Positions 35,972 through 44,276 of a DNA stretch of 64,000 bases are shown here, one piece after another. Position numbers and translations under genes: made by a program. Within the stretch, counting starts at the first letter, position 1; each line of letters opens with the position of its first letter. Source of the DNA: Flavobacterium sp. 5 (GTDB taxonomy: Bacteria; Bacteroidota; Bacteroidia; Flavobacteriales; Flavobacteriaceae); assembly GCF_002813295.1 (NCBI RefSeq), contig NZ_PHUE01000001.1, positions 744,001-808,000 on the forward strand. The letters are read 5' to 3'. The notes below the pieces were generated by a model. It searched no databases and was not told the origin of the DNA. It was given only the letters and a program-made list of their open reading frames with translations.

Positions 35972-37309
35972 ATGAAAACAAATCAACTTTCCCAACTATT
36001 GAGTGTATCGGCTGTCCTGTTTTTTAGCACGGTAATTTGCAATAAGACAACCGCACAGAATAAAAACTATGCAACAACTATAGCCACTGCAGCAGATAAA
36101 ATTGAACCAAAAGTAATCGACTGGAGACACGACATACATCAAAACCCAGAACTTGGTAACCGTGAAGTACGAACTGCTGCTTTGATTGCCAAACATTTAC
36201 AATCATTAGGAATTGAAGTAAAAACCGGTGTGGGGATTACAGGTGTAGTGGGGATTTTGAAAGGAGATAAACCCGGACCAGTAGTAGCTCTTCGAGCTGA
36301 TATGGATGCACTACCTGTCGAAGAAAAAAATGATTTACCATTTGCTTCAAAAGTAAAAACCACTTATAACGGAAAAGAAACTCCAGTTATGCACGCTTGC
36401 GGACACGATGCTCACGTAGCGATATTGATGGGGGTTGCCGAGATATTATCGGGTATGAAAAAAGACTTAAAAGGTACTGTCAAATTTATCTTTCAGCCAG
36501 CCGAAGAAGGGGCTCCTTATGGCGAAGAAGGTGGCGCAGCTCTTATGATCAAAGAAGGAGTATTGGAAAATCCAAAAGTAGATGTGATTTTTGGATTACA
36601 CATGGATGCACAAACTGAAGTTGGAAAAATTGGCTATCGTCCAGGCGGAATTATGGCTGCCGTAGGATCTCTTAAAATTACTGTAAACGGAAAAGGTTCT
36701 CATGGAGCTGCCCCTTGGTCTGCTATTGATCCGATCGTTGTTTCGGCACAAATAATCAATAATCTGCAAACCATTGTAAGCCGTAATGTAAACATCACCG
36801 AAAATCCTGCTGTAGTAACCATTGCTTCTATTCATGGCGGAAACCGTGACAACATAATTTCAGATAAAGTAGAAATGTTGGGTACTGTAAGAACTTTTTC
36901 AGACTCGGATCAAAAACTAATTTACGACAGAGTCAAACAAGTAGCCGAAAAAACTGCCGAATCTGCTGGCGCTACTGCCGATGTAATCCTACCTTACGAG
37001 CATTATTACCCTGTTACTTATAACAACGAAAAACTAACTGCCGAAATGTTGCCTACCCTGGAAAAATCTGCAGGCAAGGAAAACGTACTATTGAAACCCG
37101 CCATAACTGGTGCAGAAGATTTTTCATTCTTTCAGAAAAAAGTTCCGGGAATGTACTTTTTTATAGGTGGTTTACCAAAAGGCGCCGATTCTAAAACATC
37201 TGGTCCACATCATACCTCTCAATTTATTATTGACGACAAAGCTTTAAAAACAGGATTAAAATCGTTGTCAAATTTGGTCTTGGACTATATGGAGATGACA
37301 AAAAAATAA
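35972..37309 (+). CDS. Secreted M20D amidohydrolase (hippurate hydrolase-like)
   Basis: 445 aa with a signal peptide-like N-terminus (about 1-28, ending TTAQ). Metal and catalytic motifs of M20D are complete: HACGHDAHVA (141-150, C143 and H145), QPAEEG (175-180), GLHMD (208-212, H210), GAEDFSFF and PHHTSQF. The family cleaves N-acyl amino acids or related amides (hippurate, N-acetyl amino acids, amidated auxin). The leader suggests periplasmic action on scavenged conjugates. The gene is flanked by two same-orientation copies of the structured repeat. Confidence 0.93.
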   Translation: MKTNQLSQLLSVSAVLFFSTVICNKTTAQNKNYATTIATAADKIEPKVIDWRHDIHQNPELGNREVRTAALIAKHLQSLGIEVKTGVGITGVVGILKGDKPGPVVALRADMDALPVEEKNDLPFASKVKTTYNGKETPVMHACGHDAHVAILMGVAEILSGMKKDLKGTVKFIFQPAEEGAPYGEEGGAALMIKEGVLENPKVDVIFGLHMDAQTEVGKIGYRPGGIMAAVGSLKITVNGKGSHGAAPWSAIDPIVVSAQIINNLQTIVSRNVNITENPAVVTIASIHGGNRDNIISDKVEMLGTVRTFSDSDQKLIYDRVKQVAEKTAESAGATADVILPYEHYYPVTYNNEKLTAEMLPTLEKSAGKENVLLKPAITGAEDFSFFQKKVPGMYFFIGGLPKGADSKTSGPHHTSQFIIDDKALKTGLKSLSNLVLDYMEMTKK

Positions 37310-37356
37310 CATCCTCCACAAAATAGAGTACTCAAGTTGCTCTAAACAAACTGAAC

Positions 37357-37415
37357 ATAACCCATACATTTGAAGAGATTTAGAACTCCAAAAATGTATG
37401 GGTTATTATTTTTCA
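37357..37415 (+). terminator. Terminator of the M20 amidohydrolase gene
   Basis: A perfect 15-bp stem (ATAACCCATACATTT with AAATGTATGGGTTAT) has a 20-nt loop and a T-rich end that runs into structured repeat copy 4. Confidence 0.85.
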
Positions 37416-37509
37416 GGAGCTATTCCCGCTTTCGCCTTTATCTTTTTGCCTCGATTGTCATCGATACAAAAAGGATATCGGCTCTATCGGGGCTAGGGCA
37501 TTCGGTTTC
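37410..37509 (-). ncRNA. Flavo-1-like structured RNA repeat, copy 4 of 5
   Basis: Same layout as copy 3 on the minus strand, from GAAACCGAATGCCCTAGCC to GCGGGAATAGCTCC. Compared with copy 3, an A-T stem pair is G-C and the next T-A pair is a T-G wobble, so pairing is kept. It abuts the terminator of the upstream gene. Confidence 0.65.
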
Positions 37510-37620
37510 ATAAGTAACTATTTATTTACTGCACTTTTGCAGGAGTAAACTATACAAAACACATAGCCAACTATACGTTTTATATAGTTTGCATATACAT
37601 TTACCATGTACAACTATATA

Positions 37621-37947
37621 TTTAGTATGGCAGAACCTATCTTTTACTATAGTACCACCTATAATTTATCATAGTACAGCCATGCTTTTAGTATAGTACC
37701 ACTTATAATTTAGTATAGTACAACCATTATTTTAGTACAGTATAACCTATCATTTAGTATAGACAGCCTACATTTTAGTATGGTACTACTTATCATTTAG
37801 TATAGTGTAGCCATTGTTTTAGTATAGTATAACCTATCATTTAGTATAGCTAGCCTTCATTTTAGTATGGCATACCCTATCATTTGTTATAGTTAACCTC
37901 CATATTAGTATAGTATAGCCTACTATTTAGTATAGTTATACCATCAA
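37621..37947. repeat. Intergenic array of about 15 degenerate 21-22 bp units (array 2)
   Basis: Units begin with TTTAGTATAG at 37621, 37643, 37665, 37687, 37709, 37731, 37753, 37774, 37796, 37818, 37840, 37861, 37883, 37905 and 37926. The most frequent continuation is TATAACCTATCA. Units 6 and 10 differ at one base; others diverge at 3-8 positions. Less clear units continue left to about 37560. The array fills the gap between structured repeat copy 4 and the leader of the serine hydrolase gene. No ORF spans it. Confidence 0.92.
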
Positions 37948-38056
37948 CTTTATACACCTATAACTAAGTTAACAACTTGATTCTGTAGAGTTTTAAATAC
38001 AATTAAGGTTATTTATCGTATTTTCGTTTAGCAAAAAACACTTAACCTTAAGATCT

Positions 38057-38064
38057 TAATTTTG
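38057..38064 (+). promoter_or_regulatory. Putative -7 box (TAATTTTG) of the serine hydrolase gene
   Basis: It matches TAnnTTTG but lies 119 nt before the ATG, so it implies a long leader if used. Confidence 0.35.
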
Positions 38065-38183
38065 TCAAAAGCAAAACATGTGGCTGTGAAAAAACTATTT
38101 GAAACCTGTTCCATACAACCGATTCTGAGAGGTCATTTTTAAATTTATTCACAACTTTTTGTAACCTTAAAAAAAGATCCATT

Positions 38184-39362
38184 ATGAAAAACAGCATACT
38201 CATTTTGACTTTTATTCTGTTCGCAAGTTTATCATTCGGACAAACAATAAAACGCATTGATGGAACAAAAATCTCCGTTGACAGCATTCAGCATAAAATT
38301 GATTATTTGATGAAAGCTGCAAATGTTTCAGGAGTTGCAGTTTCTATTTTTAATGACAATAAACCCGTTTTTAGTAAAACGTATGGTTTTGCAAATGTTC
38401 CCAAAAAAGAGCCACTCACACAGAATTCTGTTATGTACGGAGCATCCTTTTCAAAAGCTGTTTTTGCGTATATTGTAATGCAATTTGTTGATGAAAAAAT
38501 TATCGATTTGGATAAACCCTTATATCAATATCTCTCCAAACCTCTACCCGATTATGATTTTACCAGCAAAAAACGTGGCTATAAAGATTTACAGAATGAC
38601 GAGAGATATAAAAAAATCACTGCCCGAATGTGCCTCACACACACTACTGGCCTACCCAATTGGCGTTGGATTGAAGAAGATAAAAAACTTAAAATAAAAT
38701 TTGAACCAGGTACACGTTATAGTTACTCAGGCGAAGGGCTTTATTTATTGCAATTTGTATTGGAACAGATTACAAAAAAGAATCTGGAAGAGATTGCACA
38801 AGAAAGAGTTTTCAAACCTTTGGATATGCAATATACAAGCTACATTTGGCAGAAAAAATTTGATAGTAACATTTGTTTAGGACATAATGGAAATGGAGAA
38901 CCATATGAACTCAATCAAACTCAAAACCCAAATGCAGCAGGTTCATTGAGCACAACACTTTCCGATTATACTAAATTCTTTACTGCATTAATAAAAGGAC
39001 AAGGAATTAGCAAAAACGCTTTTATAGAGATGACTTCAGCACAAGTCCGTATCAAATCAAGGCGCCAATTTGGGCCACTTGCAAAAATTGATAGCACAGA
39101 CAATGACGCCATAGCATTAAGTTACGGATTGGGTATTGGCGTTTTCAAGACACCTTATGGAAGAGCTTTTTTTAAAGAGGGACACGATGATGGTTGGGGA
39201 CATTATTCTATTTGTTTTCCAGATAAAAAAATTGCCATAATCATAATGACAAACAATGATAACGGCGAAAGTATTTTTAAGGAACTTTTAAAGTATTCCA
39301 TTGGTGACAGTTTCACACCGTGGCAATGGGAAAATTATATTCCTTATAATGCAAAGAACTAA
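38184..39362 (+). CDS. Secreted class C beta-lactamase-family serine hydrolase
   Basis: 392 aa with a signal peptide (MKNSILILTFILFASLSFGQ). The penicillin-binding/beta-lactamase fold has SFSK (S88, K91) as the SxxK catalytic pair, YSG (181-183) as the YxN-like motif and HDDGW near the KTG position. Family members include AmpC-like enzymes, esterases and D-aminopeptidases; the replaced KTG and the YSG favour an esterase or peptidase over a true beta-lactamase, so resistance should not be inferred. Confidence 0.88.
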   Translation: MKNSILILTFILFASLSFGQTIKRIDGTKISVDSIQHKIDYLMKAANVSGVAVSIFNDNKPVFSKTYGFANVPKKEPLTQNSVMYGASFSKAVFAYIVMQFVDEKIIDLDKPLYQYLSKPLPDYDFTSKKRGYKDLQNDERYKKITARMCLTHTTGLPNWRWIEEDKKLKIKFEPGTRYSYSGEGLYLLQFVLEQITKKNLEEIAQERVFKPLDMQYTSYIWQKKFDSNICLGHNGNGEPYELNQTQNPNAAGSLSTTLSDYTKFFTALIKGQGISKNAFIEMTSAQVRIKSRRQFGPLAKIDSTDNDAIALSYGLGIGVFKTPYGRAFFKEGHDDGWGHYSICFPDKKIAIIIMTNNDNGESIFKELLKYSIGDSFTPWQWENYIPYNAKN

Positions 39363-39416
39363 ATAATACGAAGGTTTATAAAAACAGCCTACAAGAATAA
39401 CATTCAAATAAAAAAC

Positions 39417-39779
39417 ATGAATAATCTCGACACTCACAATCAACGTATCGCAAAAATGACTTTCGCTACTGTCTATCCTTTGTATCTCGCAAAGATTGAA
39501 AAGAAAGATAGAACAAAAGAAGAGTTGCATCAGGTTATAAAATGGCTAACAGGCTTCGATGACGATAAAATTCAAGAACTTATAACTGAAAAAGTAACTT
39601 TCGAAGCCTTCTTCGAACAAGCTACGCTAAATCCAAATGCTCAACTCATAACCGGTGTAATATGTGGATATCGTATCGAGGAAATCGAAAATACTTTGAC
39701 AAAGCAGGTTCGTTATTTGGATAAGCTGGTCGATGAGTTGGCAAAAGGCAGAAAAATGGAGAAGATTTTACGTGGTTAA
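39417..39779 (+). CDS. DUF2200 family protein
   Basis: 120 aa. It matches the conserved DUF2200 family along its length: HNQRIAKMTFATVYPLYLAK, EELHQVIKWLTGFDD, FFEQATLNPNAQLITGVICG and YRIEEIENTL. The function of this family is unknown; it is small, soluble and cytoplasmic. It lies 54 bp downstream of the serine hydrolase on the same strand. Confidence 0.9.
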   Translation: MNNLDTHNQRIAKMTFATVYPLYLAKIEKKDRTKEELHQVIKWLTGFDDDKIQELITEKVTFEAFFEQATLNPNAQLITGVICGYRIEEIENTLTKQVRYLDKLVDELAKGRKMEKILRG

Positions 39780-39857
39780 TAAATCGCAAACAAACTTCAT
39801 TCTCATCCTAAAAATAGCTGTAAACAACTGTTATACCGATTACAAAAATGGTTTCAC

Positions 39858-39865
39858 TATCTTTG
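39858..39865 (+). promoter_or_regulatory. Putative -7 box (TATCTTTG) of rlmF
   Basis: It matches TAnnTTTG, 16 nt before the ATG. Confidence 0.5.
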
Positions 39866-39881
39866 CACCGAAATTTAGAAA

Positions 39882-40835
39882 ATGAAATCAATAAAAAATA
39901 CCGAAAAGACAAGTTTACATCCAAGAAATCCTCATCGATTTGGATATAACTTTGAACTATTAACACAAAATAATCCCGAACTAGGGAAATTTGTTTTTGT
40001 TAATAAGCATGACATTGAAACAATTGATTTTAGTGATCCTCAAGCTGTAAAATTACTCAACCAAGCTTTATTACAAACGGATTACGGTATTCAAAATTGG
40101 GACATTCCTAAAAATTATCTTTGTCCGCCAATTCCTGGACGTGCAGATTATATTCATTATCTAGCCGATTTGTTGGCTTTATCTAATAAAGGAAAAATCC
40201 CAGAAGGGGAAAATGTATTGGGTCTTGATATTGGTGTAGGTTCAAATTGTATCTACCCTATTCTTGGTCATGCAACTTATGGATGGAATTTTGTAGGTAC
40301 TGATATCGACTTAAAGGCTATCGAAAATTGCAGTAAAATTATTGAAGCTAATCCAAAACTAATCGAGGCTATTAGCTTACAACAACAAACCGAATCTCGT
40401 TTTATTTTTAAAAACATTATCACACCCGAAGATAGATTTACTTTTATACTTTGCAATCCGCCTTTTCATAATTCTGCCGAAGAAGCACAAAAAAGCACTA
40501 CTCGAAAAGTAAATAATTTGAATCCAAAAGCACCGAAAATAGACAAACCTGTTTTGAACTTCGGTGGTCAAAATACCGAATTGTGGTGTGATGGAGGTGA
40601 ACTCGGATTTATCAAACAAATGATCTACGAAAGTGCCAAATACCCTATGCAATGTTTATGGTTTACCACTTTAGTTTCTAAAAGTGATAACCTAAAAAGC
40701 ATTTATAAAACATTAGCCAAAGTACAACCTGCAACTATAAAAACGATTGACATGGCTCAAGGCCAAAAAACCAGCCGATTTGTTGCTTGGTCATTTTTAA
40801 CCGAAGAACAGCAAGAAAACTGGAAGTTTGAGTAA
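39882..40835 (+). CDS. rlmF: 23S rRNA (adenine1618-N6)-methyltransferase
   Basis: 317 aa, matching RlmF/YbiN length. It has the N-terminal LHPRNPHRFGYNFELL, SAM-binding GLDIGVGSNCIYPILG (114-129), acidic VGTDID (138-143) and the N6-adenine methyltransferase motif CNPPFHNS (191-198). It methylates A1618 of 23S rRNA. It is monocistronic and lies upstream of uvrB. Confidence 0.95.
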   Translation: MKSIKNTEKTSLHPRNPHRFGYNFELLTQNNPELGKFVFVNKHDIETIDFSDPQAVKLLNQALLQTDYGIQNWDIPKNYLCPPIPGRADYIHYLADLLALSNKGKIPEGENVLGLDIGVGSNCIYPILGHATYGWNFVGTDIDLKAIENCSKIIEANPKLIEAISLQQQTESRFIFKNIITPEDRFTFILCNPPFHNSAEEAQKSTTRKVNNLNPKAPKIDKPVLNFGGQNTELWCDGGELGFIKQMIYESAKYPMQCLWFTTLVSKSDNLKSIYKTLAKVQPATIKTIDMAQGQKTSRFVAWSFLTEEQQENWKFE

Positions 40836-40940
40836 TTAAGCTTTCTAACTACATTATGCAGATTTAAGATTTTAATCTCAATTTACAATTTATTGTCTCA
40901 AATCTTCAAACTGCAATCTAGTCATTGCCAATAAACTTTG

Positions 40941-40948
40941 TAACTTTG
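40941..40948 (+). promoter_or_regulatory. Putative -7 box (TAACTTTG) of uvrB
   Basis: It matches TAnnTTTG, 25 nt before the ATG; a near-identical AAACTTTG precedes it. Confidence 0.5.
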
Positions 40949-40973
40949 TAATTCTAAACCTTGAAAAAAGCAC

Positions 40974-42965
40974 ATGGATTTCAAAGTAGTTTCAGATTAT
41001 AGTCCAAAAGGAGATCAACCGCAAGCTATTGAGAAATTAGCTCAAGGTATTGAGGCAGGTGAACAATTCCAAACACTTTTGGGAGTTACAGGCTCAGGAA
41101 AAACATTTACAGTTGCCAATGTAATTCAGGAAGTGCAAAAGCCAACTCTAATTTTAGCTCACAATAAAACTTTGGCAGCTCAATTATATTCGGAGTTCAA
41201 ACAGTTTTTTCCAAATAATGCTGTAGAATACTTCGTTTCCTACTACGATTATTACCAACCAGAAGCTTTTATGCCCGTTACAGGGGTTTTTATCGAAAAA
41301 GATTTGTCTATTAATGAAGAGCTTGAAAAAATGCGTTTAAGCACTACTTCTTCGCTCCTATCGGGACGCAGGGATATTATTGTGGTCGCATCTGTTTCTT
41401 GCATTTATGGTATTGGAAATCCTGTAGAATTTCAAAAGAACGTCATTGCTATCGAAACCAATCAAATCATTTCAAGAACCAAATTATTAAAAAGTCTGGT
41501 TCAAAGTTTGTATTCCAGAACAGAAGCAGATTTTACTCCTGGTAATTTCAGAATCAAAGGCGATACAGTTGAAGTGTATCCAAGTTATGCCGATGATGCA
41601 TTTAGGATTCATTTTTTTGGTGATGAAATTGAAGAAATCGAAAGTTTCGACACCAAGACTTCCAAAGTCATTGAACGCTTCAAAAAACTTACTATTTATC
41701 CAGCTAATATGTTTGTAACTTCTCCAGATGTGTTGCAAAATGCAATTTGGGAAATCCAACAGGATTTGGTCAAACAAGTAGATTATTTTAAAGAGACTGG
41801 AAAACATTTAGAAGCAAAACGTTTAGAAGAACGAACTAATTTCGATTTAGAAATGATTCGGGAATTGGGGTATTGCTCAGGAATTGAAAATTATTCCCGT
41901 TACCTCGACGGCAGAGAAGCTGGTACAAGACCTTTCTGTTTATTGGATTATTTCCCAAAAGACTTTTTGATGGTTGTGGATGAAAGTCACGTAACGATTT
42001 CACAAGTACATGCCATGTATGGAGGTGACCGTTCACGTAAAGAAAATTTGGTGGAATACGGTTTTAGATTACCCGCAGCAATGGACAATAGACCATTGAA
42101 ATTTGAAGAATTTGAAGCGATGCAAAACCAAACTATTTATGTTTCGGCAACGCCAGCTGATTATGAATTACAAAAATGTGATGGTGTTTATGTAGAGCAA
42201 ATTATTCGTCCAACGGGATTATTGGATCCAATTATTGAAATCCGACCAAGTTTGAATCAAATTGATGATTTGATAGAAGAAATTCAGCAACGATGTGAAT
42301 TAGACGAACGTGTTTTAGTAACCACTTTGACCAAAAGAATGGCTGAAGAGTTGGCTAAATACTTAACTAAAGTAAACATTCGTTGTCGTTACATTCACTC
42401 AGATGTAGATACTTTAGAACGAATTGAAATCATGCAGGATTTACGAAAAGGAATATTTGATGTTTTAATTGGTGTGAATTTATTGCGTGAAGGATTGGAT
42501 TTACCTGAAGTTTCATTGGTAGCAATTTTAGATGCTGACAAAGAAGGATTTTTAAGAAGCCACCGTTCACTTACACAAACTATTGGTCGTGCCGCAAGGA
42601 ACTTAAACGGAAAAGCAATTATGTATGCCGACAAAATCACAGCCAGCATGCAAAAAACAATTGATGAAACTGAATATAGAAGAACCAAACAAATCAATTT
42701 CAATACAGAGAACAATATTGTCCCTCAGGCTTTAAATAAAAAAATTGAGAGTGCCTTTACCAATAACAAATTGGTAGAATACGAATTGGGACATATTATG
42801 AATGCAGCAGCAGAACCCGAAACTGCTTATATGTCAAAACCAGATTTAGAAAAATTGATTCGCGAAAAACGAAAAGCAATGGAAAAAGCCGCAAAAGATT
42901 TAGACTTTATGCAGGCAGCAAAATTCCGTGATGAGATAAAAAAATTACAAGAACAAATTCATTAA
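40974..42965 (+). CDS. uvrB: Excinuclease ABC subunit B
   Basis: 663 aa, full length. Helicase motif I GVTGSGKT (37-44), the beta-hairpin EYFVSYYDYYQPEAFMP, motif II DESHVT, motif VI QTIGRAARNLNGKAIMYAD and the C-terminal UVR domain (about 628-663, AAKDLDFMQAAKFRDEIKKL) that contacts UvrC are all present. It works with UvrA and UvrC in nucleotide excision repair. Its last 4 bp overlap the convergent terB-like gene. Confidence 0.98.
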   Translation: MDFKVVSDYSPKGDQPQAIEKLAQGIEAGEQFQTLLGVTGSGKTFTVANVIQEVQKPTLILAHNKTLAAQLYSEFKQFFPNNAVEYFVSYYDYYQPEAFMPVTGVFIEKDLSINEELEKMRLSTTSSLLSGRRDIIVVASVSCIYGIGNPVEFQKNVIAIETNQIISRTKLLKSLVQSLYSRTEADFTPGNFRIKGDTVEVYPSYADDAFRIHFFGDEIEEIESFDTKTSKVIERFKKLTIYPANMFVTSPDVLQNAIWEIQQDLVKQVDYFKETGKHLEAKRLEERTNFDLEMIRELGYCSGIENYSRYLDGREAGTRPFCLLDYFPKDFLMVVDESHVTISQVHAMYGGDRSRKENLVEYGFRLPAAMDNRPLKFEEFEAMQNQTIYVSATPADYELQKCDGVYVEQIIRPTGLLDPIIEIRPSLNQIDDLIEEIQQRCELDERVLVTTLTKRMAEELAKYLTKVNIRCRYIHSDVDTLERIEIMQDLRKGIFDVLIGVNLLREGLDLPEVSLVAILDADKEGFLRSHRSLTQTIGRAARNLNGKAIMYADKITASMQKTIDETEYRRTKQINFNTENNIVPQALNKKIESAFTNNKLVEYELGHIMNAAAEPETAYMSKPDLEKLIREKRKAMEKAAKDLDFMQAAKFRDEIKKLQEQIH

Positions 42966-43393
42966 TTGAGTTGCTCTTGGAAAAGGCTTAAAAGTACTTC
43001 GGGAGAAATCATCGCATTAGAAGATTCTTTCATCATCTTTAAAATACGGTTAGTAGCACTTGGATTCAATCCCATGTTAATTGCAATTTGGCGAATGGCT
43101 TCTTCTTCTTTTGAATGCAAAACACCGTCGCAATGCATTAACAATGCCAAACGATAAAATTGCTGAATCCTTTCAAACTCTGATTTGATAACTCCGTCAG
43201 GCAATTCTTGATGAAACAATTCATTGAATTCATTTTTGTTAAGACCTAGTTCCTGAGCCACTATCCAAACAAATTGATATTCTCTTTCATGCAATCTGCC
43301 ATCGACAACTGAAAACGCAATCATCTCCGATAATAACTTTATTTTTTCTTCCTGGGTATTCATCAAATTAGTATTTTTAGCTAAAATATTCAT
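42962..43393 (-). CDS. TerB family protein
   Basis: 143 aa, an all-helical TerB-like fold: EEKIKLLSEMIAFSVVDGRL, REYQFVWIVAQELGL, RLALLMHCDGVLHSKEEEAI with the acidic DG loops that bind metal in TerB. No other tellurite-resistance genes are nearby, so a resistance role should not be assumed. A second start at 43363 (MNTQEEK) is possible and would remove 10 residues. Its 3' end overlaps uvrB by 4 bp tail to tail. Confidence 0.82.
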   Translation of the reverse strand: MNILAKNTNLMNTQEEKIKLLSEMIAFSVVDGRLHEREYQFVWIVAQELGLNKNEFNELFHQELPDGVIKSEFERIQQFYRLALLMHCDGVLHSKEEEAIRQIAINMGLNPSATNRILKMMKESSNAMISPEVLLSLFQEQLN

Positions 43394-43420
43394 TTTTTCT
43401 AAATCTAAAATAAATTCGCC

Positions 43421-44227
43421 TTGAAAATATTTATACTAATTCCGTTTTTTCTAATTTTTGGCATAACAGCTGCTCAAGAAAGTACCGCTTCCAAACAAGT
43501 TTCAATTTTTACAATGGAAGTACCTCAATTGAAAACTACAAGAAAAATTTGGTTGTATTTACCAATAGGCTATGAAACTTCTACCAAAAAATATCCTGTT
43601 ATTTATATGCATGATGCTCAAAATTTATTTGACAAAAAAACCTCTTATGCAGGAGAATGGAATGTTGATGAGAAACTAGATAGTTTGAAGGCTCAAGTAA
43701 TTGTAGTAGGAATTGAAAATGGCGGAGAAAAACGCATCGACGAATTAACTCCTTATAAAAACGAAAAATATGGTGGTGGAGAAACCGATAAGTATCTCGA
43801 TTTTATTGTAAAGACCTTAAAACCTGAAATCGATAAAAAATACAGAACAAAACCTAATGCCAAAAGCACCACAATTATGGGGAGTTCATTGGGCGGATTA
43901 ACTTCTTATTATGCCGTTATAAAATACCCAGAAGTTTTTGGAAAAGCAGGTGTTTTTTCTCCTGCCTTTTGGATTAACCGAACAGAAATAAATGACTTAA
44001 CTACCAATAGTAAAAAACTAAAAGTCAAAATTTATTTCCTCTGTGGAGATTCTGAAGGAAATGATGACAGCATGGTTAAAGATCTTGACCACATCGAACT
44101 TTTACTAAATACCAATCGCTGTTATTGCTTACACCTTAATAAAAAAGTAATTATAAAAGGTGGTCATCACAATGAAAAACTATGGAGAGATGGTTTTTCG
44201 AATGCAATTCTGTGGTTAGGTTATTAA
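43421..44227 (+). CDS. Secreted esterase of the esterase D / IroE-like family, TTG start
   Basis: 268 aa. The first codon is TTG: it is the only start that yields the signal peptide (KIFILIPFFLIFGITAAQ), the frame upstream reaches a stop at 43406, and the next ATG (codon 32) would delete the signal. The hydrolase fold has YPVIYMHDAQNLF, the nucleophile elbow GSSLGG (S156), GD (D210) and GGHHNEKLW (H249/H250), as in PF00756 putative esterases. Substrate unknown. It is divergent from terB and convergent with the thioredoxin-like gene. Confidence 0.85.
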   Translation: MKIFILIPFFLIFGITAAQESTASKQVSIFTMEVPQLKTTRKIWLYLPIGYETSTKKYPVIYMHDAQNLFDKKTSYAGEWNVDEKLDSLKAQVIVVGIENGGEKRIDELTPYKNEKYGGGETDKYLDFIVKTLKPEIDKKYRTKPNAKSTTIMGSSLGGLTSYYAVIKYPEVFGKAGVFSPAFWINRTEINDLTTNSKKLKVKIYFLCGDSEGNDDSMVKDLDHIELLLNTNRCYCLHLNKKVIIKGGHHNEKLWRDGFSNAILWLGY

Positions 44228-44240
44228 AAATTTAGCAAAG

Positions 44241-44276
44241 ATTCTAAAGCAATTTACTTTTTAGAATATTCTTTTT
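44241..44276 (+). terminator. Terminator of the esterase gene, overlapping the neighbour's 3' end
   Basis: The stem ATTCTAAA / TTTAGAAT is followed by ATTCTTTTT. Its right part lies inside the last codons of the convergent gene at 44254. Confidence 0.45.

Noticed and set aside
37621..37947. Possible CRISPR array
   Set aside because: Contiguous degenerate 21-22 bp units without spacers; no cas genes.
42962..43393. Tellurite-resistance operon
   Set aside because: Only a TerB-fold gene is present; no terA, terC, terD or terE neighbours.
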